Below are positions 45,962 to 56,988 of a DNA stretch of 64,000 nt, piece after piece (position 1 is the first letter of the stretch; each line of letters starts with the position of its first letter). Under the pieces are notes generated by a model. The model ran no database searches. It saw nothing but the letters and a program-made list of their open reading frames with translations, and was not told where the DNA came from. This stretch comes from Avena insularis (Eukaryota > Streptophyta > Magnoliopsida > Poales > Poaceae): contig CM042697.1 in the NCBI GenBank assembly GCA_023614405.1, positions 159,006,149-159,070,148 on the forward strand. The letters are read 5' to 3'. Both the position numbers and the translations under genes were made by a program.

Positions 45962-45979
45962 CCCTCTATATATAGAGGG
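45962..45979 (+). promoter_or_regulatory. Palindromic TATA box of the copia LTR
   Basis: CCCTCTATATATAGAGGG is a perfect 18-nt palindrome containing TATATATA. It is unchanged in the 3' LTR at 52819-52836. It is the likely core promoter for the element RNA. Confidence 0.7.
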
Positions 45980-46409
45980 CTGGTGCGCCCCCTCCCAACA
46001 CACCTTCCCTCCAAGCCCTAGTAGCCTGCTGCCTTCCTCTCTCCCTCCCGATCGCTTGCAAGCGGCCTGCCGCAGAAATTCTCCACCAAATACACCACGC
46101 CGTGTTGTAGATCCAATCCATCTCTCCACCATACTTGCTGGTCCAAGGAAGGAGGAGACGTCGAGGTGCTGCACGTGTGCATCTCACGGAGGCACCGCCA
46201 CTTGTGGTGCTAGATCGGATCGGATCGCGAGGAGGAGAAGCGAGTACGACTACATCACCCACGCCCGGATTTAACGCTCATCCAGCGAATCTTCAAGGGT
46301 ATGAAGATCTAATCCAATCTCTCTCGTTGTTTGCATCTCCTAGATTAGATCTTGGCTTTCCTCTGCTCGCTCAGAAAATTTTGATTTACTATGCTGCGAA
46401 ACCCATCAG

Positions 46410-46421
46410 TGGTATCAGAGC
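46410..46421 (+). other. Primer binding site of the copia element, tRNA-iMet type
   Basis: TGGTATCAGAGC, one base inside the 5' LTR. Confidence 0.95.
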
Positions 46422-47614
46422 TAGATCTATGCGTAGATGTGATTCACGAGTAGAACGCAACATGGTTGTTGCGGGCGTTGATGTTTTCTGTTGCAAGCCT
46501 CTTGTTTGTGTTCTTCTTATGACACGGAATAGTGAGATTGAAGCGTCCATGCCAACCTTACGCGACATTGTTCGCGAGACCGCTCCGACTTGACGTGTGG
46601 CTTGTACCACACATGCGGCTGGTGGATGCCGGTTTCTCACTATAGTTGTCATGGGATTAACACCGGAGTTTTGCAACCATAATATCACCGTTGTGGCTTT
46701 CCATAGGTAAGAATCGTTCTTAGCATCTACTCCCATGAGCCACGTAAACATGCAACAACAAAGTAGAGGCGTCTAACTTGTTTTTGCAGGAGTGTTTTCC
46801 GTGATATGGTATGGCCCAAGATGTGATGTGTATATTGTACGATGATCATGTTTTGTAATGTTTCACGACTTGCATGTCGATGAGTATTCAACCGGCCGGA
46901 GCGATATGGTTGTCTTTATTATTGTGTCTGACCTGAGAGTCAACTTCTTATACGCCATGTAATAGCTTTACTTTATCGCTTATTAGTTAGCAATAGTTGT
47001 AGTTGCTATTCGTGGTGGAGGCAATCATGGTGGAGTGATGGAGATCATGCCGAACGCACAAGATGGAGATCATTGCGAAGATTGGCTATACCATGTCACA
47101 TAAAGTTATATGCATGTGATGTTTATCCTTTTATGTATCTTATTATGCTTAGATCGCGACGTAGCATTATAAGATGATTCCTCACTTAAAGATCAAGATA
47201 AAACTGTGTTCTCCCCAAGTATGCACCGCTATGAAAGTTCGTCGTGTCCAAGCATCACGTGATGATCGGGTGCTATAGACTCTACGCACATACAACGGGT
47301 GCAAGCCAGTTTTGCACACGGAAATACTTGGGTCTAACTTGACGAGCCTAGCATGTACGAGACATGGCCTCGGAACACATGAACCGAAAGGTTAAGCATG
47401 AGTCATATGAATGATATGATCGACACTTCGTTGTCCACCATTGAAACCACATCTCTTCTCGTGAAGATCGGATTAGGTGTGGTGAATTTGGATCGTGTTC
47501 ACTAAACAACTTGAGGGATGTTAAATTTAGTGGGAGTTCATCTAGTAATTTGATTAAGTTGAACTATTTATCATGAACATAGTCTAAATTGTACTTGCAA
47601 ATCTTGTAGATCAC
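46422..47614 (+). other. Untranslated leader of the copia element
   Basis: About 1.2 kb without a supported ORF, as is usual between primer site and gag in BARE-like elements. Expected to contain packaging and dimerisation signals; I cannot locate them. Confidence 0.6.
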
Positions 47615-48375
47615 ATGGCCAAGTCCAACTTCAACTTCAACGCTTTTGCTGAGAAAGAAAAGCTTAGAAACAATGGGTCTAACTTCACCAACTGGTTCCG
47701 CAATCTAAGAATCATTCTCGGCGGACAAAAGGACTATGTCCTTGAGAAAGCGTTAGGTAACCCCCTCACGCAAATCGCTACGCTGATGAGAAAGCTGTCT
47801 ATCAACAAGGCAAAGATGATTATGGTGTGATTAAGAGCACCATGTTGTTTGCTATGGAACTGGAACTTCAAAATCGTTTTGAAAACTATCCGGGCCCTTT
47901 GAGATTCTCGAGGAGCTGAAAACCATGTTTCGACTCAGGCCCGCTCGAGAGATATGAGATATCCGAGAAGTTCTTAAGCGCAAGATGGAGGAAGGATTTC
48001 CGTTAGTGAGCACGCCATTAAGATGTCGGCTACACTCAACGCCTTGAGCAACTAGACTGCAAGATTCCAGAGGAGCTCAAGATTGACAGGTTCGCAATCA
48101 CTCCTCCCAGCTACAAAAGTTTTGTAGTGACTCATAATCAGATTGGTTCCATCGACACGATCACCGAGCTCTTCGCAGTGAAGGCTGCAGAGGTGGACAT
48201 CAAGAAGGATAATCATGTGTTGATGGTCAACAAGCCCTCCTTTAAGAAAGGTAAAGGTGCAAAGAAGCCCTTCAAGAAAAGCGGCAAGCGCGTTGCCGCT
48301 GAGAAGAAGCTCAAGTCCGGACCTAAGCCGGAATCGAGTGCTTCTATTGCAAGGACAAGGGTCATCGAAGTTTAA
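47615..48375 (+). pseudogene. gag: gag of the copia element
   Basis: Starts MAKSNFNFNAFAEKEKLR with NGSNFTNWFRNLRIIL, the capsid N-terminus typical of BARE/Angela. Frame is lost near 47770 and regained by 48127, where a basic segment lies (KKPFKKSGKRVAAEKKLKSG). A partial zinc knuckle ECFYCKDKGHR is visible in another frame near 48337-48369; its last Cys is missing after a frame break. Several indels make it non-functional. Confidence 0.85.
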
Positions 48376-48419
48376 TCGTCCAAGTACTTAGCGACAAGAA
48401 GGCTGGCACCATCAAAGGT

Positions 48420-48784
48420 ATATTTGATATACATGTTATTGATGTTTTCCTTACTAGCCCTCGTTGTAGTGCTGGGTATTTGATCTCGGTTCGGCTAATA
48501 TTTGTAACTCAAACAGAGCTACGGAATAGACGGCGCTTGCGAGGGATGAGGTGACGGCGCGCGTTGGCAACGGATCAAGAGTTGATGTGATGGCCACGCA
48601 CGCCTCCTTAGTTTTACCTTCGGGATTAGTTTTAAACCTTAATAAGTGTTATTATGTGCCTGCATTGAGCATGAACATTATTTCTGGATCGTGTTTATTG
48701 CAAGACGGTTATTCATTTAAATCGGAGAATAATGGTTGTTCTATTTATATGAGTAACATTTTTATGGTCATGCACCTCTTGTGA
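48420..48784 (+). pseudogene. pol: Protease of the copia element
   Basis: The frame near 48473 reads WVFDLGSANICNS, the copia protease active site with DLG in place of the usual DTG. A TAG follows near 48527. The frame continues RVGNGSRVDV, LPSGLVLNLNKCYYVPALSM and NIISGSCLLQDGYSF, the conserved copia protease C-terminal part. Function in the family is polyprotein cleavage. Confidence 0.8.
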
Positions 48785-49760
48785 GTGGTTTATTTCTTCT
48801 AAATCTAGAAAGGGATGAAACACACATCCATAACATTGAGGCTAAGAGATGCAAAGTAGATAGTGATGATACTACTTATTTGTGGCACTGTCGTCTAGGT
48901 CATATTGGTGTAAAGCGCATGAAGAAACTCCATTCTGATGGACTTTTGGAGTCTCTTGATTTTGAATCATTTGACACATGCGAACCATGCCTCATGGGCA
49001 AGATGATCAAAACCCCGTTCTCCGGTATGATGGAGCGAGCAACGGACTTGTTGGAAATCATACATACCGATGTATGCAGACCGATGAGTGTTTCGACGCT
49101 ACGTGGATATCGCTACTTTCTCACTTTTACCAATGACTTAAGTAGATATGGGTATATCTATTTAATGAAACATAAATCTGAAACGCTTTGAAAAGTTCAA
49201 AGAATTTCAGAATGAAGTGGAGAACCATCGTAATGTAAAGATTAAGTTTCTACGATCCGATCGTGGGCGAATATTTGAGTTATGATTTTCTCACGCATCT
49301 CAAAGCAAGTGGAATCGTTTCACAACTCACGCCACCGAACACCACAGCGCAATGGTGTGTCTGAACGCCGAATCGAACCCTATTAGATATGGTCCGATCG
49401 ATGATGTCATTACTGATTTGCCGTTATCATTTTGGGGTTATGCATTAGAAACCGCTGCATTCACTTTAAATAGGGCTCCATCTAAATCCATTGAGACGAC
49501 ACCATATGAACTATGGTTTGGTGCTAAACCTAAGTTGTCGCTTTCTTAAAGTTTGGGGATGCGAAGCTTACGCCAAGAAGTTGATGCGGACAAGCTCGAA
49601 CCCAAAGCGAGAAATGCGTCTTGATAGGATACCCTAAGGAAACTATTGGGTATACCTTCTATCACGCAACCAAGGCTAAGTGTTTGTCGAAGAACGGTTC
49701 CTTTCTTGAGAAGGAGTTTCTCTCAAAGAAGTGAGTGGGAGGAAAGTAGAGCTAGACGAG
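48785..49760 (+). pseudogene. pol: Integrase of the copia element
   Basis: The GAG-pre-integrase zinc domain is clear: LWHCRLGHIGVKRMKKLH and CEPCLMGKM. The core's first catalytic Asp is in EIIHTDVCRPMS. The second lies in RSDRGRIFE near 49257, one frame off, and the third near GVSERRIEP around 49357. The part LPLSFWGYALETAAFTLNRA and TTPYELWFGAKPKLS follows. Frame breaks occur near 49185, 49265, 49350 and 49545. Confidence 0.85.
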
Positions 49761-50823
49761 GTTATTGAACCTTCTCTTGAATTGGAGAGTAGCAGCACCT
49801 GAAATTGTTCCAAAGGTCACCGCACCAACAATAGAGGAAGCTAATGACAAGGATCATGAAGCTTTGAACGATGTCTGCATCGAACGTCGCAGTCGACAAG
49901 GTCGTGTGCCCTCCCCGAGTGGTACAAAGAACTGTCTTGACTGTCTTGTTAGTAGAAGACAGTGAACCTACGAACTATTAGGAAGTGATGATGAGCCCAG
50001 ACTATGAGAAATGGCTAGAAGCCGTGATATCCGTATTGGGACCCATGAGAAAACCAAGTATGGACTTTGGTGGACCCTCCTAGCGACCGAAAGGCCGTTG
50101 AGTGCAAATGGATCTTCAAGAAGAAAACGAACGCGGATGGTAATGTTACCGTCTATAAAGCACGGCTTGTTGCGAAAGGTTTTCGACAAGTTCAAGGTGT
50201 TGACTACGATGAGACTTTTTCTCCCGTAGCGATGTTTAAGTCCATTCGGATTTTATTAGCAATTGCTGCATTTCATGATTATGAAATATGGCAAATGGAT
50301 GTCAAGACTGCTTTCCTCAATGGCAACATTGATGAAGAGTTGTATATGATGCAACCCGAAGGTTTTGTCGATCCTAAGGATGCCGATAAAGTGAGCAAAC
50401 TTTGTTCCATTTATGGATGAAGCAAGCATCTCGGAGTTGGAACCTTCGCTTTGATCAAGTGATCAAGAGCTTTGGATTTGTTCCAAATTGCTCTGAAGCT
50501 TGCATCTACAAGAAAGTGAGTGGGAGCTCGGACGCTTTACGGTACTATATGTGGATGACATATTGATTATTGGAAATGACATCAACATGCTTAACGATGT
50601 GAAGAGTTATTTGAACAAGTGTTTTTCAATGAAAGACCTAGGTGAAGCTGCTTATATATTGGGCATTAAAATCTATAGAGATAGACAAAGACGCCTGATA
50701 GCTTTAAGCCAAAGTACATACCTAGACAAAGTTCTGAAAAGGTTCAGAATGGATAAGGCATTGAAAGGTTCAGTGCCTATGTTGTCAGGTAAGATATTGA
50801 GCAAGGCTCAGTGTCCATTCTGA
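49761..50823 (+). pseudogene. pol: Reverse transcriptase of the copia element
   Basis: Begins after an acidic linker. The frame from 50067 has ECKWIFKKKTNADGNVTVYK, ARLVAKGFRQVQGVDYDETF and IWQMDVKTAFLNGNIDEELY (first catalytic Asp). After a frame break near 50410, the frame from 50500 has the active site VLYVDDILIIGND (YVDD), then LGEAAYILGIKIYRDRQRR and SQSTYLDKVLKRF. These are strong copia RT motifs. Confidence 0.9.
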
Positions 50824-51536
50824 TGAAATGATAGGGAAGCTATGAGCAAAGTGCCTTATGCCTCGGCCATAGGTTCCATCATGTATGCCATCTTTGTGTA
50901 CTAGACCGGATGTGTCCAATGCTCTTAGTTTGATGAGCAGATATCAAAGTGATCCAGGAGTGGAACACTGGACAGCCGTAAAGAACATCCTAAGGTACCT
51001 AAATAGGACTAAAGAAATGTTCTTAGTCTATGGGGGTGATGAACAGCTCGTCATAAAAGGTTACGTCGATGCTAGTTTCGACACCGACAAGGATGATGCT
51101 AAATCTCGCAGGATACGTGTATATTTTGAATGGAGGAGCTGTGAGCTGGAGAAGCTGCAAGCAAAGCGTGATCGCGGGATCTACAGTAGAAGCGGAATAC
51201 ATGGCTGCTGCAGAAGCGTCAAGTGAAGGAGTTTGGATCAGAAACTTCATCACTGAGCTTGGCGTGGTTCCAAGTGCATTGGACCCACTGGAGATATTGT
51301 GTGACAACACTGGCGCCATAGCACTCGCTAAGGAACCAAGATATCATCCAAAGACCAAGCATATCAACCGCAAGTTTCATATAATCCGAGATTATATAGC
51401 AGATGGAGATCTGAAGATCAGCAAAGTACATACAGATCTGAATGTCGCAGATCCATTGACTAAACCTCTTTCACGTGTAAAACATGATCAGCACCTCATT
51501 GCCATTTGTGTGAGATTTTTGCCAAATGTAAACTAG
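50824..51536 (+). pseudogene. pol: RNase H of the copia element
   Basis: The frame from 50885 has TRPDVSNALSLMSRYQSDPG, HWTAVKNILRYLNRTKEMF and VIKGYVDASFDTDKDD with the first catalytic Asp. After a frame break near 51110, the other frame has AGSTVEAEYMAAAEASSEGV (Glu), EILCDNTGAIALAKEPRY (Asp) and HTDLNVADPLTKPLS (last Asp). The stop at 51534-51536 ends the polyprotein about 15 bp ahead of the polypurine tract. Confidence 0.88.
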
Positions 51537-51554
51537 ATTATTGACTCTAGTGCA

Positions 51555-51564
51555 AGTGGGAGAC
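51555..51564 (+). other. Polypurine tract of the copia element
   Basis: AAGTGGGAGAC or close, immediately before LTR start TGTTGGAATTATG, the standard arrangement in this family. Confidence 0.85.
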
Positions 51565-53274
51565 TGTTGGAATTATGCCCTAGAGGCAATAATAAAGATG
51601 TTATTATTATAATTCTTGTTCATGATAAAGTTTATATTCCATGCTAGAATTGTATTAAGTGGAAACATTAATACTTGTGTGGTTTGTGAACAACACCGTG
51701 TCCCTAGTACGCCTCTATGGACTAGCTCATTGATCAATGATGGTTAAGGTTTCCTAACCATAGACATGAGTTGTCGATTGATAATGAGATCATATCATTG
51801 GGAGAATGATGTGATGGACAGACCCAAATTAAGCAAAGCAATTAGATCGTTTCATCGTGTTCATCTTTGCGAAGCTTTTCCTATGTCAAATATTGTATTC
51901 CTTAGACCATGAGATAATGCAACTCCCTGACCGAAGAAAGCTTTGAGGTCATCAAACGTCATCCTATGAGAGGGTGATCATAAAGGTGTCTCTCAGGTGA
52001 TCGGAAAGTATCTGTTGGGTTGTATGTATCGAGATGGAATTTGTCCCTCCCAAGTCGGAGAGATATACTTCGGGCCCACTTTCGTGTCGATATCAACACC
52101 GCTTGCAAGCATGTGGTTAAGGAGTTAATCACAAAGTGATATCGGATTACGGAACGAGTAAAGTACTTGCTGTGAACGAGATTGAACTAGGTATGACGGT
52201 ACCGACGATCGAATCTCGGGCAAGTAAAATATCGCGAGACGAAGGGAATATATATATGGGATTGATTGAATCCTGGCATCGTGGTTCATCCGATATGATC
52301 ATCTATGAATGTGTGGGAGTCAATATGGGTGCCCAGACCCCGCTGTTGATTATTGATAGAAGATCATGTCTGCATATTCTCGAACCCGCAGGGTCACACA
52401 CTTAACGTATCTCGACGCTAGGATAGATTGGATACTTGGTTTATGAATTTTGTTGAGTCTCGGATGGGATCCGGGACATCACGAGAGGTTCCGGAGTGGT
52501 CCGGAGAATAAGATTCATATAAGGCGGCAGTTTTGGAGTTCGGAATTGTTCCGGGTTAATCGGTATTGCACCGGAAGCTTCTAGAACCTTCCGGAAGGGG
52601 GCCAACGTGGTCCCACCTTCCGGGAGGGGGCATGGGCCTATGAGGGAGTGTCCTGGCCGCATTGGGCCAGGGGAACAAGGCCCCATAGGGCCCAGCCGAT
52701 CCTAGATAAGTTTAAATCGTTTAAACTAGAGATAAGATAGGGTTTCTAGATAAGGGAAAGTTTAAATCGTTTAAACTAGAGATAGGCTTGGAGGATGGGC
52801 AAGGGCTGGCTGCACCCCCCCTCTATATATAGAGGGCTGGTGCGCCCCCTCCCAACACACCTTCCCCTCCAAGCCCTAGTAGCCCTGCTGCCTTCCTCTC
52901 TCCCTCCCGACTGTTTGCAGTGAAGCCTCGCAGAAATTCTCCACCAAATACACCACGCCGTCGTGTTGTAGATCCAATCCATCTCTCCACCATACTTGCT
53001 GGTCCAAGGAAGGAGGAGACGTCGAGGTGCTGCACGTGTGCATCTCACGGAGGCACCGCCACTTGTGGTGCTAGATCGGATCGGATCGCGAGGAGGAGAA
53101 GCGAGTACGACTACATCACCCACGCGTTCGGCCAGGCGTTCCTGTCTGAATCTTCAAGGGTATGAAGATCTAATCCAATCTCTCTCGTTGTTTGCATCTC
53201 CTAGATTAGATCTTGGCTTTCCCTCTGTTCGCTTCCGTAGAAAATTTTGATTTACTATGCTGCGAAACCCATCA
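51565..53274 (+). repeat. 3' LTR of the copia element
   Basis: 1710 bp. It matches the 5' LTR closely, with many small insertions relative to it (for example around 51990-52090 and 52310-52400). Confidence 0.93.
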
Positions 53275-53279
53275 AATAT

Positions 53280-53826
53280 GACCATGCATAGAGAGAGAGA
53301 TGAACACATAGCTACCGGTATATCCCTTAGCCTCGAGGAAGAACTACTCCCTCATCATCATGGGAATCAGCAACGGTGATGAAGATGGCGATGGAGATGG
53401 CTCCGGGGGCACTTCACCGTCCTGGCAGGGTGCCGGAACAGAGACTTTCTGTCCCCCGAATCTCCCTTTCGGTGGCGGCGGCGCTACGGAGGTTTTTCTG
53501 GAAGTATGATGGATTATTTAGGGTTTTCTCCCTAGGGGCTTCTTATAGGCGAAGGAGGCAAGGTCGGGAGGCGGCCAGGGGGCCCACGCCCTACCCAGGC
53601 GCGGGGTAGGGCCCACCCGTGCATAGGGGGGTGTGGCGGCCCTGGTTTGCCTCTCCGTCTCCCCTTTGGACTTCATGTCGCCCACGGTAAAATATTGACT
53701 TTGGTTTTTGTCCCGTCCAATTCCGAGAATATTGATTTTCTGCCTTTCTGGAACCAAAAACAGAAAAAATAGGCAACTGGCACTGTGGCAACTTGTTAAT
53801 AGGTTAGTTCCATAAAAGATATAAAT
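53280..53826 (-). repeat. 3' LTR of the pol-less element, proximal part
   Basis: Continues the alignment to the 5' LTR from 57816 to about 58355, then stops matching at AGATATAAA. The last roughly 90 bp of the sister LTR, including its TGATACGTC start, are absent here. Confidence 0.85.
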
Positions 53827-53830
53827 TTTC

Positions 53831-53932
53831 CTGAAATTACATCATTCTCTCTCTACGTCATTCTCTCTCTACACCTGAAATTACATCATTCATCTCATTA
53901 CATCATTCTCTCTCTACATCTGAAATTTTCCT
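53831..53932. repeat. Short imperfect tandem repeat
   Basis: Repeats of TGAAATTACATCATTC and CATCATTCTCTCTCTAC, at least three imperfect units. It lies at the abnormal junction between internal sequence and 3' LTR of the pol-less element. Confidence 0.7.
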
Positions 53933-54633
53933 TCATACAAAACTTCAAAAGATAATAGGCCTTTGAGTTTAGCTTTAGAACATCAAAATTTTTCACTAAA
54001 AACACAAGATACTGTAGCAACTCCTTCAAAAATCCCAGTTTCCCAAAAATAACCCAAAAAGGAATCAATAAGAAGCAAATGCAAATAATGGCAGAAATCT
54101 GTTAAAACAGACCAGCAGGTAGAAAACAATTTGTTCGAGGACCTTCTGTTGCTCAAATCAAAAAGTGTTGAACTAACAAAAGTTAGATAACATACTGGGG
54201 GATTAATTCGTAAAATTTCAGCTTAATCCGACTTACAGAGACTCCTCACGAATTTTTATGGTGGAGGACAGAAATCTGTTTTGGGACAGCAACTCTCCAA
54301 ATCTTACTTCCCTCTTATTAGAGGTCATTCTTGGCACAAAAAGAAAACACAAAGGATAAGGAGAGGTAATTACTGAAGTAATAACTTCCAAGACTCAAAA
54401 AAAACTCTTGGGTTATCTCCCAACAAGTACTTTTCTTTAACACCTTTAACTTAGGCTTGATAGTTTGAGAAGATGCTCACAAAATAAATATGAATTGAAG
54501 TAAAAGAGAGCATCAAGAAGCAAATTCAAAACACATTTAAGTCTAACCCACTTCCTATTCATAGTAATCTTGTAAATAAACAAGTCATGAAAGCACAAAG
54601 CAACAAGCAAAGTAAATCAAAACAAGTGTAACT
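53933..54633. other. Non-coding 3' region of the pol-less element
   Basis: No ORF with recognisable family. On the - strand it holds a Triticeae gypsy landmark around 54400-54450 (CTTGTTGGGAGATAACCC). AT-rich. Confidence 0.5.
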
Positions 54634-55350
54634 TCAAAACTTTAAACATAAAGAGGGGAAACTTAATATTTTGAGATGCATAAAACCATGTTTCCCTCTC
54701 TCATAATAACTTTCAGTAGCAACATGAACACAATTAACAATATAACTATCACATAAAACATTCTTATCATGATCCACATGCATAAAATGATTATTACTCT
54801 CCACATAAGAATATCCATTCTTATTAATTATAGTGGGAGCAAATTCAACAAAATAGCTATTCTCCCAAGTGTGTTCATTTGGAAACATATCATCATTGGA
54901 AGGAACATGGATAGCACTAATAGCACAACAATTATTAATATTATCATTTTCAGAATTTGTGCCAAAGATATTTTCAATATCAAAAGTATTTTGCTTTCCC
55001 CAATCATGATCACTAATATAGGTAACAGGCATAGGAACATCAACTAGTTCAGACTCATTAGCAAAAACTATGATAGGAGCAACATGCTTAGGGGAAGATA
55101 TCATTTCCTCTCTCCTTCTACTCCTCCTCTTCTTCTTCTTCTTCTTCTTCTTCTCCTATTTAGGAGAGAGAGGCTTGAAAGGAAGATTCTCCACATACCC
55201 TGGTTTATTGTTAGAGACAATAGAAGAACCTTTGGAGGATTCCTCCTTTTCATTAATAAGAACAAAATTCATATCAGTCCTATCATATTTTGGTAAAATA
55301 TAATCTTTTATAAGATTTTGTATGTAAGTATTCGCGTGGCAATTATCAAC
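54634..55350 (-). pseudogene. Second reading region of the pol-less element, unknown function
   Basis: The - strand frame 55104-54634 contains ESELVDVPMPVTYISDHDW, NTFDIENIFGTNSEND, NNCCAISAIHVPSNDDMF and NKNGYSYVESNNHFMHVDHD. It matches my memory of a conserved, unnamed protein in Triticeae gypsy elements but has no protease, RT or integrase motif. Upstream it can be joined, across a frameshift at a (CTT)n run (55129-55153) that encodes poly-Lys, to NLIKDYILPKYDRTDMNFVL. It may be a carboxy-terminal extension of gag. I assign no function. Confidence 0.6.
55129..55153. repeat. (CTT)n microsatellite within a reading frame
   Basis: About eight CTT units on the + strand, read as a poly-Lys run on the - strand. 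A stop (TAG) and a frame change flank it, so slippage here is a plausible cause of the break. Confidence 0.85.
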
Positions 55351-55659
55351 ACAATAAAGATGACAACCATGTAGGACGCAATTCTACCAAAGAAGTTTTT
55401 CTTGATAACTCTTCACACCCCAAAAACAATGTAAGTTCATCATGTTGATTATCAGTGATCACGTTACCACAATACAAGCTTGAAGTACTCACTGGATTAG
55501 AAAGTTCATTAGGATGGCCTGAGCATTGAAAACTGAAATGACCCACTTCATAGAAGAGTTCACAAATAAAAGGATAGAGGGCACAATTTTTTTACCAAGA
55601 TCATTTAGAGCCTTATACCATGTTCTGGTTTTTTCATTCTAGTTTGTGATACAATATTC

Positions 55660-56769
55660 TTATTCTATTTGATTCTTCTCACAAGGTCTATGCATACCAC
55701 AAAAATTAACATGCTTATAAGAAATAGTACTTTCAGAAGTTTTAGCATGTTTATTGCAATCATTAATAACATTTTCATTTTCCATGCAAGTGTCTTTAAA
55801 AGGTTCATGATACATGTCCCACTTTTCTTTAGGAGCATTAATATAGGAAGCAAAGGCTCTATAATATTTAACAAGAATTTGAGGATCAATACCATATCAA
55901 GCACTAAGCTCTTGAAAATTAGCAGTTTCAACGAAAGACTTAATGCAATCATACTCATAGTTTATACCTGTTTTTTTACCTTTATCGTTATCCCTACCTT
56001 CGGTATTGCTTTTAATTGTTTCAAGAAGATCCCACTTAGCCTTGACCTCCTTACTTGTGAAGGATCCCTCTAAACAGGTATCCAGATAGTCCTTGTAATG
56101 TCTTGAAAGCCTTGCATAAAAATTATTAATAACAATATTACCGGGGAGCTCATGAATGGGACATTTGAGCATTAGTGACTTCAATCTCCCCCAAGCCTGG
56201 GCAATACTTTCTCCCTCATGAGGATGGAAATTATAAATATAATTCCTATGTTTATGAATTTCATGAGGAGGATAAAATTTAGAGTAAAAGAGAGATTCAA
56301 GTTCCTTCCACTCCAAATGATGAGAATCATCTAGTAGCTCATACCACTCCCTTGCTTTGTCCCTAAGTGGGAAAGGGAATAGCTTCCTCTTAACTTGGTC
56401 CATTGAAATACATGCACACTTGAACAACTCGCATAATTCATGTATAAAGAGTAAATGATCACTAGGATGGATAGTTCCATCTCCAAACTAGTAGTTATTC
56501 ATAACACGTTCAACAATTTCAATAGGTATTTTAAAAGGGGCACTTTCAGTATGTGGATCTAAAATATCACAAGTATCATTAGAATTACCACATATGGGAG
56601 TTAAAGTATCACCAGAGCAAATTTTCTTCCCTAAAGCTCGGGAACTAAAAAGATCTTTCTCATAAAAACTAGCTTCCCCAAGCTTAGATGTTTCCATACC
56701 ATTAGTAACAATGGTGTTCAAAAAATTCACACTAATAACATTGCTATTAGCATGCAAAGAAAGTTCCAT
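55660..56769 (-). pseudogene. gag: gag of the pol-less Athila-like element
   Basis: The frame starts MELSLHANSNVISVNF at 56769. A TAG at 56488-56490 breaks it in frame; it resumes with the capsid core LFPFPLRDKAREWYELLDDS, LESLFYSKFYPPHEIHKHRN, EGESIAQAWGRLKSLMLKCP and GNIVINNFYARLSRHYKDYL. A stop at 55897-55899 follows NFQELSA; the frame continues to about 55660 with HVNFCGMHRPC. It would form the particle, perhaps mobilised by another element's enzymes. Confidence 0.87.
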
Positions 56770-56961
56770 AGGTTTTTAATTTTCTTTTCAAACCACTCAA
56801 GTTCTAACTTAGGAAAAATACTAAAAACTCTCTAATTTTTTTGTTGTTTTCCATTAAGTCTAACTAGTGAAAACAAGAAACAAAAAGACAAAGCTGCAGA
56901 ATCTAAAGGAAATAACTTCGAGCACTCACATCGGAGGATGTGAGTATCTTTTACCTTACCT

Positions 56962-56978
56962 CCCCGGCAACGGCGCCA
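56962..56978 (-). other. Primer binding site of the pol-less element, tRNA-Asp
   Basis: On the - strand TGGCGCCGTTGCCGGGG, a perfect complement of the plant tRNA-Asp 3' end over its length, 10 nt inside the 5' LTR. Confidence 0.93.
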
Positions 56979-56988
56979 GAAAATAGCT

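Larger units (their letters stand above)
44718..46408 (+). repeat. 5' LTR of the copia element
   Basis: 1691 bp, TG...CA, ending CGAAACCCATCA directly before GTGGTATCAGAGC. ORFs within it recur in the 3' LTR and are not genes. Confidence 0.93.
44718..53274 (+). mobile_element. Angela/BARE-like Ty1/copia element, complete but frameshifted
   Basis: 8557 bp with LTRs at 44718-46408 and 51565-53274, tRNA-iMet primer site at 46410, a leader of about 1.2 kb, a gag-PR-IN-RT-RNase H coding region (47615-51536) and a polypurine tract at 51555-51564. Target duplications AATAT lie at 44713-44717 and 53275-53279. Integrase ahead of RT defines Ty1/copia. LTR start TGTTGGAATTATGCCCTA is the Angela/BARE/WIS type. 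The LTRs look close by eye apart from small indels, yet the coding region has about ten frame breaks. Confidence 0.93.

Noticed and set aside
46135..46593. 152-codon ORF crossing the copia LTR end
   Set aside because: It spans LTR, primer site and leader; the LTR part recurs in the 3' LTR and carries no domain.
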